A stretch of 64,000 nt of DNA from Amulumruptor sp947039275 (GTDB lineage: Bacteria; Bacteroidota; Bacteroidia; Bacteroidales; Muribaculaceae). The first letter of the stretch is position 1, and every line of letters starts with the position of its first letter. The notes beneath the pieces were generated by a model. It worked only from the letters and a program-made list of their open reading frames with translations. It searched no databases and was not told the DNA's origin. A program made the position numbers and the translations under genes. The stretch lies in the NCBI GenBank assembly GCA_947039275.1, contig CAMQYL010000008.1:21371-85370 (forward strand). Direction: 5' to 3'. Shown piece by piece: positions 52,213 through 61,661 of the stretch.

Positions 52213-53085
52213 CTATTGTGCTTTCTGGATGTGGGCGTCCTCCTCGGGGTCAATCTCTTTCTCGACTTCGCGGAGCTCGGCAGCCATGCGGTCATCGATG
52301 ACGCGGACGGTGGAGAGGGTGGAGAAGTCGGTGAAGAGCTCGACATTGAGGGCGTAGAAGTTGTCATCACGCTCGCGTACTGCGCTGACTATCTTGCCGA
52401 TAGGGACTCCTTCGGGAAATGCCGTGGAGAATCCGCTGGTGACGATGGTATCGCCCTTATGAAACTTGGCATGGCGCGGAAGTTCCTCAAGCACTGCACG
52501 GCGCGAATCTTTGCCTTTCCACACGAGCGAGCCGAGCTGTTCGCTCCCCTTGACCTTGGCGGAGAGGCGCAGGTGGGGGTTGAGCAGCGAGATGACACGC
52601 GCCGTGTGCGGCCCGACTATGTTGACTATGCCCACCACGCCGTTCTGATCCACGACTCCCATCTCAGGGCGTATGCCGTCAAGCGAACCCTTCTCGATGG
52701 TGATATAGTTGTGGGGGCGGGCGATGGTGTTGTTGATGACGTGAGCCACGATGAAGTCGTAGCGCGCCAGTGAGGGGTCTACCTTCATCGAGTCGGCATA
52801 CTCGCGGTCACGGAAGCCGGTCAGTTCGTGGCGCAGCTGAAGCACTTCCTTTTCCAGCTCGGCATTGCGCCGCTGGAGGTCTTCGTTGATGTCGCGCAGA
52901 CCGAAATAAGAGGTGACAGAGCTGGCGGTGCGGTACACACTTGATGCCACGCTACCTGCCGAAGACAGGTAGACGTGGTGCTGGTAGGGGTTGCGCGAAA
53001 AGAGCAGGGCGCAGCTCACTATTACATAGAATGCAAATACCAGCCAGACGATGTGACGGATGAAGAAGTCGAGAAGATTACGCAC
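52213..53085 (-). CDS. mreC: rod-shape protein MreC
   Basis: 290 residues. One N-terminal span (HIVWLVFAFYVIVSCALLF), then a coiled coil (INEDLQRRNAELEKEVLQLRHEL about 65-87), and a double beta-barrel domain with ITIEKGSLDGIRPEMGVVDQNGVVGIVNIVGPHTARVISLLN near 130-171, the hallmark MreC region. The C-terminal tail is acidic. Periplasmic scaffold of the elongasome; follows mreB by 39 bases. Confidence 0.93.
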   Translation of the reverse strand: MRNLLDFFIRHIVWLVFAFYVIVSCALLFSRNPYQHHVYLSSAGSVASSVYRTASSVTSYFGLRDINEDLQRRNAELEKEVLQLRHELTGFRDREYADSMKVDPSLARYDFIVAHVINNTIARPHNYITIEKGSLDGIRPEMGVVDQNGVVGIVNIVGPHTARVISLLNPHLRLSAKVKGSEQLGSLVWKGKDSRRAVLEELPRHAKFHKGDTIVTSGFSTAFPEGVPIGKIVSAVRERDDNFYALNVELFTDFSTLSTVRVIDDRMAAELREVEKEIDPEEDAHIQKAQ

Positions 53086-53124
53086 CCGTTAGTGACAGTG
53101 TGGGGGGATTGACGGTATGAGGGC

Positions 53125-54144
53125 TTATCGGATGAGGAAGTTGAACTTCTCGGTGTTTTTGAGGGCTACGCCTGTACCACGGGCTACTGCGAGCAGCGGG
53201 TCTTCAGCCACATGGAACTGGATGCCGATCTTGTCGGTCAGACGCTTGTCGAGACCGCGCAGGAGCGCGCCGCCGCCGGCGAGGTAGATGCCGTTGCGGA
53301 CGATGTCGGCGTAAAGCTCCGGGGGAGTCTGCTCGAGCGCGCTGAGCACGGCAGCCTCTATCTTGCTGATAGACTTCTCGATAGAGTGGCTGATTTCCTG
53401 GTAGCTTACGGGTACCTCCATGGGGAGCGAAGTCATGATGTTAGGACCATGGACTATGTAGTCTTCGGGGGGATTGTCAAGCTCGAGGAGGGCTGCACCT
53501 ACGTTCATCTTGATGAGTTCGGCTGTGCGCTCGCCTACCTTTACGTTGTGCACACGGCGCATGTGCTCCATGATGTCGCTTGTGAGGTCATCGCCGGCTA
53601 TCTGGATGCTCTTGTTGCTGACGATGCCGCCGAGCGAGATGACGGCGATTTCGGTAGTACCTCCGCCTATGTCGACGATCATGTTGCCTTCGGGAGCCAC
53701 AACGTCAAGCCCGATGCCGAGGGCGGCAGCCATAGGCTCGTAGATCATGTAGACGTCACGACCTCCGGCATGCTCGCTGGAGTCACGCACGGCGCGGATT
53801 TCGACCTCGGTAGAGCCGGAGGGGATACCTACTACCATGCGCATCGAGGGCTGGAACCAGTTGCTCTTGGAGCTCGCCTTCTTGACGAGGCCTCGTATCA
53901 TGAGTTCGGCAGCGTCGAAGTCGGCGATAACACCCTTGCGCAGGGGGCGCACGGTGCGGATGCCTTCATGCTCCTTGCCCTGCATCTGCTGTGCTTCCTT
54001 GCCTACGGCGATGAGTTTGCCGGTGCGTACGTCGCGTGCTACGATAGAGGGCTCGTCGATGACGATTTTATCATTGTGGATGATAATCGTATTGGCAGTA
54101 CCCAGGTCTATCGCTATTTCTTTAGTCAGTGAAAACAGACCCAT
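53125..54144 (-). CDS. mreB: rod-shape actin homologue MreB
   Basis: A 339-residue cytosolic actin-like filament protein. IAIDLGTANTIIIHNDKIVIDEPSIVA near 10-36 (phosphate 1 loop), MIVDIGGGTTEIAVISLGG near 160 (phosphate 2), and ADIVRNGIYLAGGGALLRGL near 285-304 (adenosine) are all conserved. It directs side-wall synthesis by the RodA-PBP2 complex. It lies between purH and mreC on one strand. Confidence 0.97.
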   Translation of the reverse strand: MGLFSLTKEIAIDLGTANTIIIHNDKIVIDEPSIVARDVRTGKLIAVGKEAQQMQGKEHEGIRTVRPLRKGVIADFDAAELMIRGLVKKASSKSNWFQPSMRMVVGIPSGSTEVEIRAVRDSSEHAGGRDVYMIYEPMAAALGIGLDVVAPEGNMIVDIGGGTTEIAVISLGGIVSNKSIQIAGDDLTSDIMEHMRRVHNVKVGERTAELIKMNVGAALLELDNPPEDYIVHGPNIMTSLPMEVPVSYQEISHSIEKSISKIEAAVLSALEQTPPELYADIVRNGIYLAGGGALLRGLDKRLTDKIGIQFHVAEDPLLAVARGTGVALKNTEKFNFLIR

Positions 54145-54190
54145 AATTCTTGTTTAGATGTGTGTGTCGGGTTGGTGGATAGTGGAGAGA

Positions 54191-55723
54191 TTAATGTTTG
54201 AAGTGACGGAAACCGGTGGTTACCATAGCCATGTCATGGGCGTTGCAGTAATCGACCGATTCGTTGTCGCGGATAGAGCCTCCGGGATGGATTACGGCGG
54301 TGATGCCAGCCTCGTGGGCTATCTCCACGCAGTCAGCGAAGGGGAAGAAGGCGTCCGATGCCATGACGGCTCCGTGGAGATCGTGACCGAATGACTGTGC
54401 CTTGGCTATTGCCTGGCGCAGCGCATCGACACGTGATGTCTGACCGATGCCGCTTGCTAAGAGCATGTCACCCTTGGCGAGCACGATGGCATTGCTCTTG
54501 CTCTGCTTGACGATTTTGTTGGCGAAGAGGAGGTCGCTGACCTGCTGGTCGGTGACTGCCTTTTCGGTGACCTGCTTGAGGTCTGCTGGGGTCTCAATCT
54601 TGGTATCGCGTTCCTGGACGAGGGCACCGTTGAGGGTAGAGCGGAACTGCATCGGGGGCAGAGCCACGGGCTTCTTGACGAGGATTATGCGGTTTTTCTT
54701 CTGCTCGAGCACCTTGAGAGCTTCGTCAGAGTATGCTGGAGCGATGATGACCTCGAAGAATATCTTGTTGATTTCCTCGGCTGTAGCTTCATCGATGGGT
54801 GTGTTGGAGATGAGCACGCCGCCGAAAGCCGACACGGGGTCACCGGCGAGTGCGTCAGTCCAAGCCTGGAGGATGGTGGGACGTGTAGCCACGCCGCATG
54901 CGTTGTTGTGCTTGAGCACTGCGAATGTGGGTGCTGCGCCGTCAAACTCTGCCATGAGAGCCACTGCTGCATCGATGTCGAGGAGGTTGTTGTAGCTGAT
55001 TTCCTTGCCGTGGAGCTGGGAGAACATGGCATCGAAGTTGCCGAAGAAGAGACCCTTCTGGTGGGGGTTCTCGCCGTAGCGCATCGGCTTGGCGTGGTCG
55101 AGGGCTATGCGGAGGGCTGAGGGCTCGCCGTCACCGTCAAAGTAGTTGAAGATGTCGGTGTCGTAGCCGCTTGATACCATGAAGGCATCACGGGCGAGGA
55201 GTCGGCGCTCATCGAGCGATGACTCTGCGCCGTGGGCTTTGAGCATGTCGGCGAGGATGCCATACTGGGCTTTTGAAGCCACGATGACCACGTCCTTGTA
55301 GTTTTTGGCAGCACCGCGGATGAGCGAGATGCCGCCTATGTCGATTTTCTCGATAATGTCGGCGTCAGATGCTCCGGAAGCCACTGTGGCTGCGAAGGGG
55401 TAGAGGTCGACGATTACGAGGTCTATTTCTGGGATGTCGTATTGTGCTATCTGCTGACGGTCGCCTTCGTTATCGCGGCGGTTGAGTATGCCGCCGAACA
55501 CTTTGGGGTGTAGGGTCTTGACGCGTCCGCCGAGTATTGAGGGGTAACCGGTGAGGGCTTCTACTGCCTGGCACTCATAGCCGAGCGACTCGATGAAGTC
55601 CTTAGTGCCTCCTGTAGAGAGAAATTTCACACCGTCGCGGTTGAGAAGCGACAAAATCTCGTCCAGTCCATCCTTGTGATACACTGAAATGAGAGCGGTT
55701 TTGATTTTCTTGATGTCCGACAT
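54191..55723 (-). CDS. purH: bifunctional AICAR transformylase / IMP cyclohydrolase
   Basis: A 510-residue enzyme doing the last two steps of IMP synthesis. The start MSDIKKIKTALISVYHKDGLDEI at 55723 opens the MGS-like cyclohydrolase domain (GGRVKTLHPKVFGGILNRRD near 65). The transformylase domain carries LRYGENPHQKG-like MRYGENPHQKGLFFG and VLKHNNACGVATR (catalytic KHNNACG), then SDAFFPFADCVEIAHEAGITAVIHPGGSIRD near the end. The longer frame to 55789 reads intergenic sequence. First gene of the purH-mre-mrdA-rodA block; an own promoter lies upstream. Confidence 0.96.
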   Translation of the reverse strand: MSDIKKIKTALISVYHKDGLDEILSLLNRDGVKFLSTGGTKDFIESLGYECQAVEALTGYPSILGGRVKTLHPKVFGGILNRRDNEGDRQQIAQYDIPEIDLVIVDLYPFAATVASGASDADIIEKIDIGGISLIRGAAKNYKDVVIVASKAQYGILADMLKAHGAESSLDERRLLARDAFMVSSGYDTDIFNYFDGDGEPSALRIALDHAKPMRYGENPHQKGLFFGNFDAMFSQLHGKEISYNNLLDIDAAVALMAEFDGAAPTFAVLKHNNACGVATRPTILQAWTDALAGDPVSAFGGVLISNTPIDEATAEEINKIFFEVIIAPAYSDEALKVLEQKKNRIILVKKPVALPPMQFRSTLNGALVQERDTKIETPADLKQVTEKAVTDQQVSDLLFANKIVKQSKSNAIVLAKGDMLLASGIGQTSRVDALRQAIAKAQSFGHDLHGAVMASDAFFPFADCVEIAHEAGITAVIHPGGSIRDNESVDYCNAHDMAMVTTGFRHFKH

Positions 55724-55786
55724 GGGGTATATGGTGGGAATGTGATTATGCGATGGGAGCTGCGCTCCGCGCTTGCTTTTAGAGCG

Positions 55787-55794
55787 CAAAATTA
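55787..55794 (-). promoter_or_regulatory. -7 box for purH
   Basis: TAATTTTG on the minus strand, 64 bases before the purH ATG. The -33 position is A-rich. Confidence 0.5.
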
Positions 55795-55854
55795 CGAAAA
55801 AAAAAGCAGATTAAATGTTTCAGTGCCAATAAAATTGGGGGTATGGAAATAATA

Positions 55855-55910
55855 AAGTCCTTAAGGTCTTTAGGGACTTTAAGGACTTTAAGGGTTTTAA
55901 GGACTTCAGG
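55855..55910. repeat. nonamer array, TTAAGG type
   Basis: TTAAGG or TTAGGG cores at 55861, 55870, 55879, 55888 and 55897, exactly 9 bases apart, with a partial unit on each side. It lies between purH and the end of the CotH-like gene and is the intergenic cousin of the coding array at 1387-1428. Confidence 0.85.
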
Positions 55911-55915
55911 GAGGA

Positions 55916-57835
55916 TCAGAGGGTGATGTGGAGCTTGGTGGCTTTGTCGCCGCAGACGCGGATGTAGGTCGCGCCGGGGGTGAGGGTGGTGACGCGGTTG
56001 CCCTGGAGGTCGTAGTAGACGGCAGGGATGTCTGAGGCTGCATCCTCGGCAAGGATTTCATCGATACCTGACTGGATGTATTCGGGCAGAGGGGCTGCCG
56101 GGGTGTCGTCACGTGTGGGTTCGGGGTGCGAGCCTGTGGTGTAGTCGCCCCACTGCTGCTTGAGCCAATCGATTTTTGCGGTGAGATGTCCTACTGCTTT
56201 GTCGCGGCGGCGTGGCATGTCGCTGTTGTCAGCCACTTCCTGTCCGCCGTCGGGGACGGGCTGGTTGTACCAACGCTTGCGGTCGGCTTTGGCTGCCTCG
56301 GAGATATGGGTGACATAGCTGTCGATGTCGTCGATAAGCCCTGGATACTGATTTTGCATGAACCAGAGCCAGGTCTGGTGTACCTTGTCATTGAACTTGC
56401 CGTTGACGCGCATCGACGCAATCCAGGTATTGCCCCATGTGCCATGGTTGTAGAAATAATCGTCCGTAGGGCCGTTGAATGCGTTGCCGCAGTCCCAGAG
56501 CGGGGAGAAATGCCACTTCTGCCCTTCTCCATGGTCACGGAAGAGGTATGTGGAGCCGTGGTATGCTTCGGTGTGGGTGATTATTTCTTCGACTATGTAG
56601 TAACGGGCGGCATCGTCGAGGTCTATGTAGCTCCAAAGGGCGTTGTCGTTGGCTCCGACGGCATTGTTCATAGCTGTGAACTGGTCGGTGACAAACTGCT
56701 CCTGGAGGGGTGAATATACCTCGGGTGTGTCCCATGTGATGCGGAGCTCGTCAACATAGTGTGGGTGTACGCCTTCTGCCACCTTCTCGGGCATGCGTAT
56801 CTGATTGTCTTCGGGATAGTTGTCAAGTTCGACGAGGTAGCCGCCTGATGCGAGCGCGGGGTCAGATACGTTGTCGTCGAGCTCGGTGATCATGATGCGG
56901 TCATCACCGATACGGATTGACTCGGTCAGGAAGTAGAGACCGCGGTAGTCACCGTTGATTACCACTTCCACGGGCTGCTGGGCAGGAGTCCAGGGCAGTT
57001 CCATGCGCTTGCCGAGGTTGAAGCCGATGAAATTGCGCAGGTATCCCCAGTTGTCATCGGCGTGGGCGAGGATGGCGTAGTGCTTGCTCTTGGTCATGCC
57101 GAGCATCGACTGCTTCTTGCCGAGCTTGAGCTTGAAGGGCTTCTTGGAGAAACCACGACGCGTCCAGTTGCCGCGGGCTTTGATTTCAAGGGGCAGAGGC
57201 TCCTCCTTGGAGCCGATGGATTTAGCACCCTCGGCTTCCAGCCACGAGCATCCGTTGAGGTCGAGCCAGTATTCGGCGGAGGAGAAATAGTTTTTGTGGT
57301 CGAGGTCCTTGGATATGATCTCGTTGTTGAGGGCGGTGTGGGTGTCATCGGTGTAGACGTTGATGTAGAGCACCGGGAGAGTGCCAGAGAGTCCTGGTAC
57401 CGGTGGACGTTCGCCGCTGACGGTGATGGTCACGGGCATTGACTGCGCGCCCTCTACATACTCAAACGAGATGGTCACGTCAGAGAGATTGTCGGCGATG
57501 ATGTTGCCGCCTCCGCGGAGCGATGTGATGGTCTCGGTTTGTCTGACAGTGTAGGTGTCGGGTTTGGCTACTGGAGCTCCGAAGTCATATTCGGGGGTCC
57601 ACTCGTTGTCGGCTATTTTGAAGCCGCCATTGAGAGCATCAAGATGTATCGTGTAGTTAGAGCCATTGCGAGTGAAGCGGTAGTCTTCATTTATGTCCCA
57701 AGAGGGTCCTGTCTGGTCACCGCGGATGTAGAATACGGGGAATCCTTCGGAGTCTACGGCAGCAGAGGCTGAGAAGCCGAAACATCCGCTTATGGCTGCA
57801 AGAAAAAGGCATACGATGCCTGATATTTTTCGCAT
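55916..57835 (-). CDS. secreted CotH-like protein
   Basis: 639 residues from the ATG at 57835. A signal peptide (MRKISGIVCLFLAAISGCFGFSASA) and a beta-domain of SusE/F-like flavour (PVFYIRGDQTGPSWDINEDYRF) are followed by the CotH module: IKARGNWTRRGFSKKPFKLKLGKK near 213-236, HADDNWGYLRNFIGFNLGKRM, VVINGDYRGLYFLTESIRIGDDRI and FSPLWDCGNAFN. The C-terminus YYDLQGNRVTTLTPGATYIRV is a Por-type tail. CotH proteins are kinase-like; this one may modify secreted proteins or bind glycans. Confidence 0.86.
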   Translation of the reverse strand: MRKISGIVCLFLAAISGCFGFSASAAVDSEGFPVFYIRGDQTGPSWDINEDYRFTRNGSNYTIHLDALNGGFKIADNEWTPEYDFGAPVAKPDTYTVRQTETITSLRGGGNIIADNLSDVTISFEYVEGAQSMPVTITVSGERPPVPGLSGTLPVLYINVYTDDTHTALNNEIISKDLDHKNYFSSAEYWLDLNGCSWLEAEGAKSIGSKEEPLPLEIKARGNWTRRGFSKKPFKLKLGKKQSMLGMTKSKHYAILAHADDNWGYLRNFIGFNLGKRMELPWTPAQQPVEVVINGDYRGLYFLTESIRIGDDRIMITELDDNVSDPALASGGYLVELDNYPEDNQIRMPEKVAEGVHPHYVDELRITWDTPEVYSPLQEQFVTDQFTAMNNAVGANDNALWSYIDLDDAARYYIVEEIITHTEAYHGSTYLFRDHGEGQKWHFSPLWDCGNAFNGPTDDYFYNHGTWGNTWIASMRVNGKFNDKVHQTWLWFMQNQYPGLIDDIDSYVTHISEAAKADRKRWYNQPVPDGGQEVADNSDMPRRRDKAVGHLTAKIDWLKQQWGDYTTGSHPEPTRDDTPAAPLPEYIQSGIDEILAEDAASDIPAVYYDLQGNRVTTLTPGATYIRVCGDKATKLHITL

Positions 57836-57877
57836 GATTGGTAAGAAAAGGTTAATTGGTTGAGCATTTATGATGTG

Positions 57878-57909
57878 CAAAGATAGTCAATGGATGGCAG
57901 ATGTGCAAA
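57878..57909 (-). promoter_or_regulatory. promoter of the CotH-like gene
   Basis: On the minus strand TTTG (57906-57909), 20 bases, then TATCTTTG (57878-57885). Both boxes match the Bacteroidetes consensus perfectly. The -7 box is 42 bases upstream of the ATG. Confidence 0.75.
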
Positions 57910-57926
57910 CTGTTGACTAATAATAA

Positions 57927-57967
57927 CATACCCTGTCGTCCACAGGGGGTGTGGATGACAGGGTATG
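57927..57967 (-). terminator. hairpin after enolase
   Basis: Perfect 11-bp arms CATACCCTGTC and GACAGGGTATG, extended by an inner GTCCAC/GTGGAT pairing, 38 bases after the eno stop. No T-run follows, so it may be an attenuator or RNA stabiliser. Confidence 0.6.
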
Positions 57968-58004
57968 AGGGATGGCTATTCAGAGCCTCCAGGCTGTGCT
58001 TGTA

Positions 58005-59315
58005 TTAAGCCTGGGGCATCTTGGTCTTTTTGCCGTAGCCGTATTCAGCGGCGTCACCGAGTTCTTCCTGGATGCGGAGGAGCTGGTTGTACTTGGCCAT
58101 ACGGTCAGAGCGGCTTGCAGAACCGGTCTTGATCTGTCCGGCGTTGGTAGCCACGGCGATGTCGGCGATGGTAGCGTCCTCGGTCTCGCCAGAGCGGTGA
58201 GAGATGACTGCGGTGTAGCCGTTGCGCTGAGCGAGCTCTACGGCGCGGAGTGTCTCGGTCAGAGAGCCGATCTGGTTGACCTTGACAAGGATAGAGTTGG
58301 CGCAGCCTTCTTCGATACCGCGCTTGAGATACTTGACGTTGGTCACGAAAAGGTCGTCACCAACGAGCTGGCAGCGGTCGCCGATGAGGTCAGTGAGCAC
58401 CTTCCAGCCTGCCCAGTCGTTTTCTGCCATACCGTCCTCGATAGAGTCGATGGGGTATTTCTCAACGAGACCCTTGAGATACTGGGCCTGCTGCTCTGAT
58501 GTGAGCTTCTGGCCGTTGGGCTCTTTGGCTGTGCCGTTGTTGAGCTCTGCATAGTTGTAGATGCCGTCCTTGTAGAACTCAGAGCTTGCGCAGTCGAGGC
58601 CGATTGTAACGTCCTTGCCGGGCACGTAGCCAGCCTTTTCGATAGCCTTGATGATCACGTTGAGGGCATCTTCAGTGCCGTCGAGTGCGGGAGCGAAACC
58701 ACCTTCGTCACCTACGGCTGTAGAGAGACCGCGCTCGTGGAGCACCTTCTTGAGGTTATGGAATACCTCAGTACCCATGCGGATGCCTTCCTTGAAGCAG
58801 CATGCGCCGATAGGACGGATCATGAACTCCTGGAAGCAGATGGGAGCGTCAGAGTGTGCACCGCCGTTGATGATGTTCATCATGGGCACGGGGAGGCAGC
58901 ATGTGTTGCAGCCGCCGATATATTTGTAGAGGGGGAGGTCGAGGTATTCAGCAGCAGCCTTTGCAACGGCGAGGCTGACACCGAGGATGGCGTTAGCACC
59001 GAGGTTGCTCTTGGTCTCTGTGCCGTCGAGGGCGAGCATTGTCTCGTCGATCTTGATCTGGTCGAGAGCGCTCATGCCTACGAGGGCTTCGGCGATGGGA
59101 CCGTTTACATTGGCTACAGCCTTGAGTACGCCCTTGCCCATGTAGCGGCTCTTGTCACCGTCACGGAGCTCGAGAGCTTCGTTGACACCTGTAGATGCGC
59201 CAGAGGGAACTGAAGCGCGGCCACGTACGCCTGACTCGAGGATTACGTCAACTTCTACTGTGGGGTTACCGCGTGAGTCAAGGACTTCACGACCGATGAT
59301 TTTTTCGATTTTCAT
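58005..59315 (-). CDS. eno: enolase
   Basis: A 436-residue glycolytic enzyme converting 2-phosphoglycerate to phosphoenolpyruvate. IIGREVLDSRGNPTVEVDV near 5-23, SVPSGASTGVNEALELRD near 36-53, LPVPMMNIINGGAHSDAPICFQEFMI near 140 and VGDDLFVTN (metal Asp) near 317, then VKVNQIGSLTET (catalytic Lys) and ISHRSGETED, are all present. It has its own promoter and is separate from the pyk-OMT group upstream. Confidence 0.97.
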   Translation of the reverse strand: MKIEKIIGREVLDSRGNPTVEVDVILESGVRGRASVPSGASTGVNEALELRDGDKSRYMGKGVLKAVANVNGPIAEALVGMSALDQIKIDETMLALDGTETKSNLGANAILGVSLAVAKAAAEYLDLPLYKYIGGCNTCCLPVPMMNIINGGAHSDAPICFQEFMIRPIGACCFKEGIRMGTEVFHNLKKVLHERGLSTAVGDEGGFAPALDGTEDALNVIIKAIEKAGYVPGKDVTIGLDCASSEFYKDGIYNYAELNNGTAKEPNGQKLTSEQQAQYLKGLVEKYPIDSIEDGMAENDWAGWKVLTDLIGDRCQLVGDDLFVTNVKYLKRGIEEGCANSILVKVNQIGSLTETLRAVELAQRNGYTAVISHRSGETEDATIADIAVATNAGQIKTGSASRSDRMAKYNQLLRIQEELGDAAEYGYGKKTKMPQA

Positions 59316-59410
59316 AACTTAGAAGATTGAAAAATAGGTGGAAATATTTGTGGTTGTGTTGTTTTATATGTTTCTGTGTGGCTGACACGCGTTTACGGCT
59401 AAGCCAATCG

Positions 59411-59443
59411 CAAAGATAGTGATTTTTTCGCAACGGTGTCAAC
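59411..59443 (-). promoter_or_regulatory. promoter of eno
   Basis: TATCTTTG (59411-59418) on the minus strand, with GTTG 21 bases upstream (59440-59443). It is about 100 bases before the ATG, giving a long leader. Confidence 0.55.
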
Positions 59444-59465
59444 GGCTGCGAGATTTTAAAATCTT

Positions 59466-60122
59466 TTATCCATTCGTCTCTACTTCGGTGTCAGCTTTTA
59501 CGCGCATGAGGGTCATGCCGTCGCGCAGGGGGATGATGACGGTTTCGAGTTGGGGGTGGCGGGCTACGAGGTCGTTGAACGCCATTATGCCGCGGCTCTG
59601 GGCGTCGTGGTTGTGGGCATCGTCGATGATTTTGCCGCCCCAGAGGGTGTTGTCGGCGATGATGTAGCCACCGGGACGCATACGGGGCAGGAGGGCTTCG
59701 ATGTAGGCAGTGTAGTGGCGTTTGTTGGCATCGATAAATGCCATGTCCCACCTCTCCCCTATGGTCGGCAGGACGGCGAGGGCATCGCCGATGTGGACAT
59801 GGATGTCGGCGGCGCGGGGCGAGAGGGCGATGTTGCCGCAGAGCATCTCCTCCATCTCATCATCGGCTTCGATGGTGTGGAGCTGTGCCCCTGAAGGCAT
59901 CCCCTCAGCCATGCACATCGAGGAATAGCCGGTGTAGGCTCCTAACTCGATGATGCGCCGGGGGGCTATCATGCGTGTGAGCATGACGAGAAGTCTGCCC
60001 TGCACGTGTCCCGAGCACATGCGCGGATAGAGGCAGTGGAGATGGGTGCGTCGGTAGACCTCGCGCAGGTGCGGCGGCTCAGGGGCTATATGCTGCTCGA
60101 TATACTCGTCAAGCGTCTGCAT
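59466..60122 (-). CDS. class I SAM-dependent O-methyltransferase
   Basis: 218 residues. IIELGAYTGYSSMCMAEGMP near 57-76 is the SAM-binding motif I, HTIEADDEMEEML motif II, MAFIDANKRHYTAYIEALLPRMRPGGYIIADNTLWGGKI (motif III and the metal-binding Asp/Asn) near 131-168. The pattern is that of catechol-O-methyltransferase-like (family 3) enzymes. The substrate cannot be read. Its start overlaps the pyk end by 14 bases, suggesting translational coupling. Confidence 0.9.
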   Translation of the reverse strand: MQTLDEYIEQHIAPEPPHLREVYRRTHLHCLYPRMCSGHVQGRLLVMLTRMIAPRRIIELGAYTGYSSMCMAEGMPSGAQLHTIEADDEMEEMLCGNIALSPRAADIHVHIGDALAVLPTIGERWDMAFIDANKRHYTAYIEALLPRMRPGGYIIADNTLWGGKIIDDAHNHDAQSRGIMAFNDLVARHPQLETVIIPLRDGMTLMRVKADTEVETNG

Positions 60123-61590
60123 TACACTGGCTCACGTCCTCGAGGTTGGGGAGCGAGTAGGAGGCGTAGTTTTCGAGGACCTCCCCTACGCGGTTAATTT
60201 CAAGGAAGGTGGTGCCGCGTCCTTCGCCGTAGCCTCCGCCGAGGTAGGCTATGCGCTCGTCGGCTGTGAGAAGTCCCTCTTCGATGAGCGATGAGAGGGC
60301 ACTGCGGAGGTATTTGCGCGAGCTTTCGCGAGCTGCCTGGTAGATGGGGAATATGCCGTAGCTGAGGGCGAGCAGTCGGATGACGTTTTCGCAGTAGCAG
60401 ATGGCGAGCGTGGGATAGTGTCCGCGGAACGAGGATATGTATCGGGCTGTACGACCAGTGAAGCTGTCGGTCAGGATGGCGCGGGTGCCTAATGCACGGC
60501 ATGAGGTCACAGCCTGCTGGGCGAGGAAAGCGGTCACATCGTTTTCGAGATAGGGCTTTGCTTCGTCGTCTGTAGAGTAGCTGAGGGAGCGTTCGACCTC
60601 CATGGCTACGCGGTTCATGGTGGAGATGGCTTCCACGGGGTATTTGCCGTAGGCAGTTTCGCCGCTGAGCATCAGGGCATCGGTGTGCTGGTAGACTGCG
60701 CCGGCGATGTCGGAGATTTCGGCTCGTGTGGGACGCGGGTTGCTGATCATGCTGTGGAGCATCTGGGTTGCCACGATAACGGGTTTGTGGGCTGTGATGC
60801 ATCGGTTGATCATGCGCTTCTGCACCGCCGGGATCTTTTCGGCTGGAATTTCTATGCCGAGGTCGCCGCGAGCCACCATGATGCCGTAGCTGACTTTGAG
60901 GATTTCGTCAAAGTTGTCTATGCCCTGCTGGTTCTCGATCTTGGAGATGATCTTGATGGGCGAGTTGCGGGCATCAAGGATTGCCTGGATGTCAAGCACG
61001 TCGCGGGCAGAGCGTACAAATGAGTGGGCGATGAAGTCCACACCGAGGTCTATTGCGTAGCCGATGTTGATGATGTCGCGCGGAGTGAGCGAGGGGAGGT
61101 TGATTTCCACTCCGGGGATGTTGACACTCTTGCGTGAGCCGAGGCTGCCGGCGTTGCATGCCGTGGCTTCGATCACGCCGTCGGGACTGATGGATTCCAC
61201 TACGAAATCAAGTTCGCCGTCATCGATGAGCATGTGGCATCCGGCAGTGATGTCTTTGGCTATGTCGGGGTAGCTGAGGGCTATGCGCTGGGGAGTGCTG
61301 GGTTCATCGGGCGCGCCGACAAACTGCACCTTCATACCTTCGGTAACGTCGATATTCCCGTCGCCGATGTTTGTGGTGGTGCGTATTTCAGGTCCCTTTG
61401 TGTCCATCAGGATGCCTATGGAGGGCGATACGGCACGCACGTTCTCCACTATCTTCTTGAATCCGTCGAGGCGCAGGTGAGCCGAGTTCATTCGGACCAC
61501 ATTGAGGCCGTTGGCATACAGTTCCTTAATAAAATCCACATCACACCGTTTGTCGGAGATTGTGGCAACAATCTTGGTGAACTTTTTCAT
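60109..61590 (-). CDS. pyk: pyruvate kinase
   Basis: 493 residues. KKFTKIVATISDKRCDVDFIKELYANGLNVVRMNSAHL at the N-terminus, ILMDTKGPEIRT near 60-71, KIISKIENQQGIDNFDEIL (catalytic Lys) near 213, GIMVARGDLGIEIPAEKIPAVQK near 235-257 and ATQMLHSMISNPRPTRAEISDIAGAV near 272-297 are conserved. It makes pyruvate and ATP from phosphoenolpyruvate. It follows aroQ by 71 bases on the same strand and overlaps the methyltransferase. Confidence 0.96.
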   Translation of the reverse strand: MKKFTKIVATISDKRCDVDFIKELYANGLNVVRMNSAHLRLDGFKKIVENVRAVSPSIGILMDTKGPEIRTTTNIGDGNIDVTEGMKVQFVGAPDEPSTPQRIALSYPDIAKDITAGCHMLIDDGELDFVVESISPDGVIEATACNAGSLGSRKSVNIPGVEINLPSLTPRDIINIGYAIDLGVDFIAHSFVRSARDVLDIQAILDARNSPIKIISKIENQQGIDNFDEILKVSYGIMVARGDLGIEIPAEKIPAVQKRMINRCITAHKPVIVATQMLHSMISNPRPTRAEISDIAGAVYQHTDALMLSGETAYGKYPVEAISTMNRVAMEVERSLSYSTDDEAKPYLENDVTAFLAQQAVTSCRALGTRAILTDSFTGRTARYISSFRGHYPTLAICYCENVIRLLALSYGIFPIYQAARESSRKYLRSALSSLIEEGLLTADERIAYLGGGYGEGRGTTFLEINRVGEVLENYASYSLPNLEDVSQCNADA

Positions 61591-61661
61591 TATCAGTCGT
61601 TGAGAATATCTGGCTCGTGGCTGTGTCGGAGCCGGTTATGATTTCATTTCTACAATATCAG

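Noticed and set aside
57820..57838. Further copies of the TTTTCGCATGG-like element (here and near 51650)
   Set aside because: Both are simply start codons of proteins beginning MRK; no -7 box lies at the right distance.
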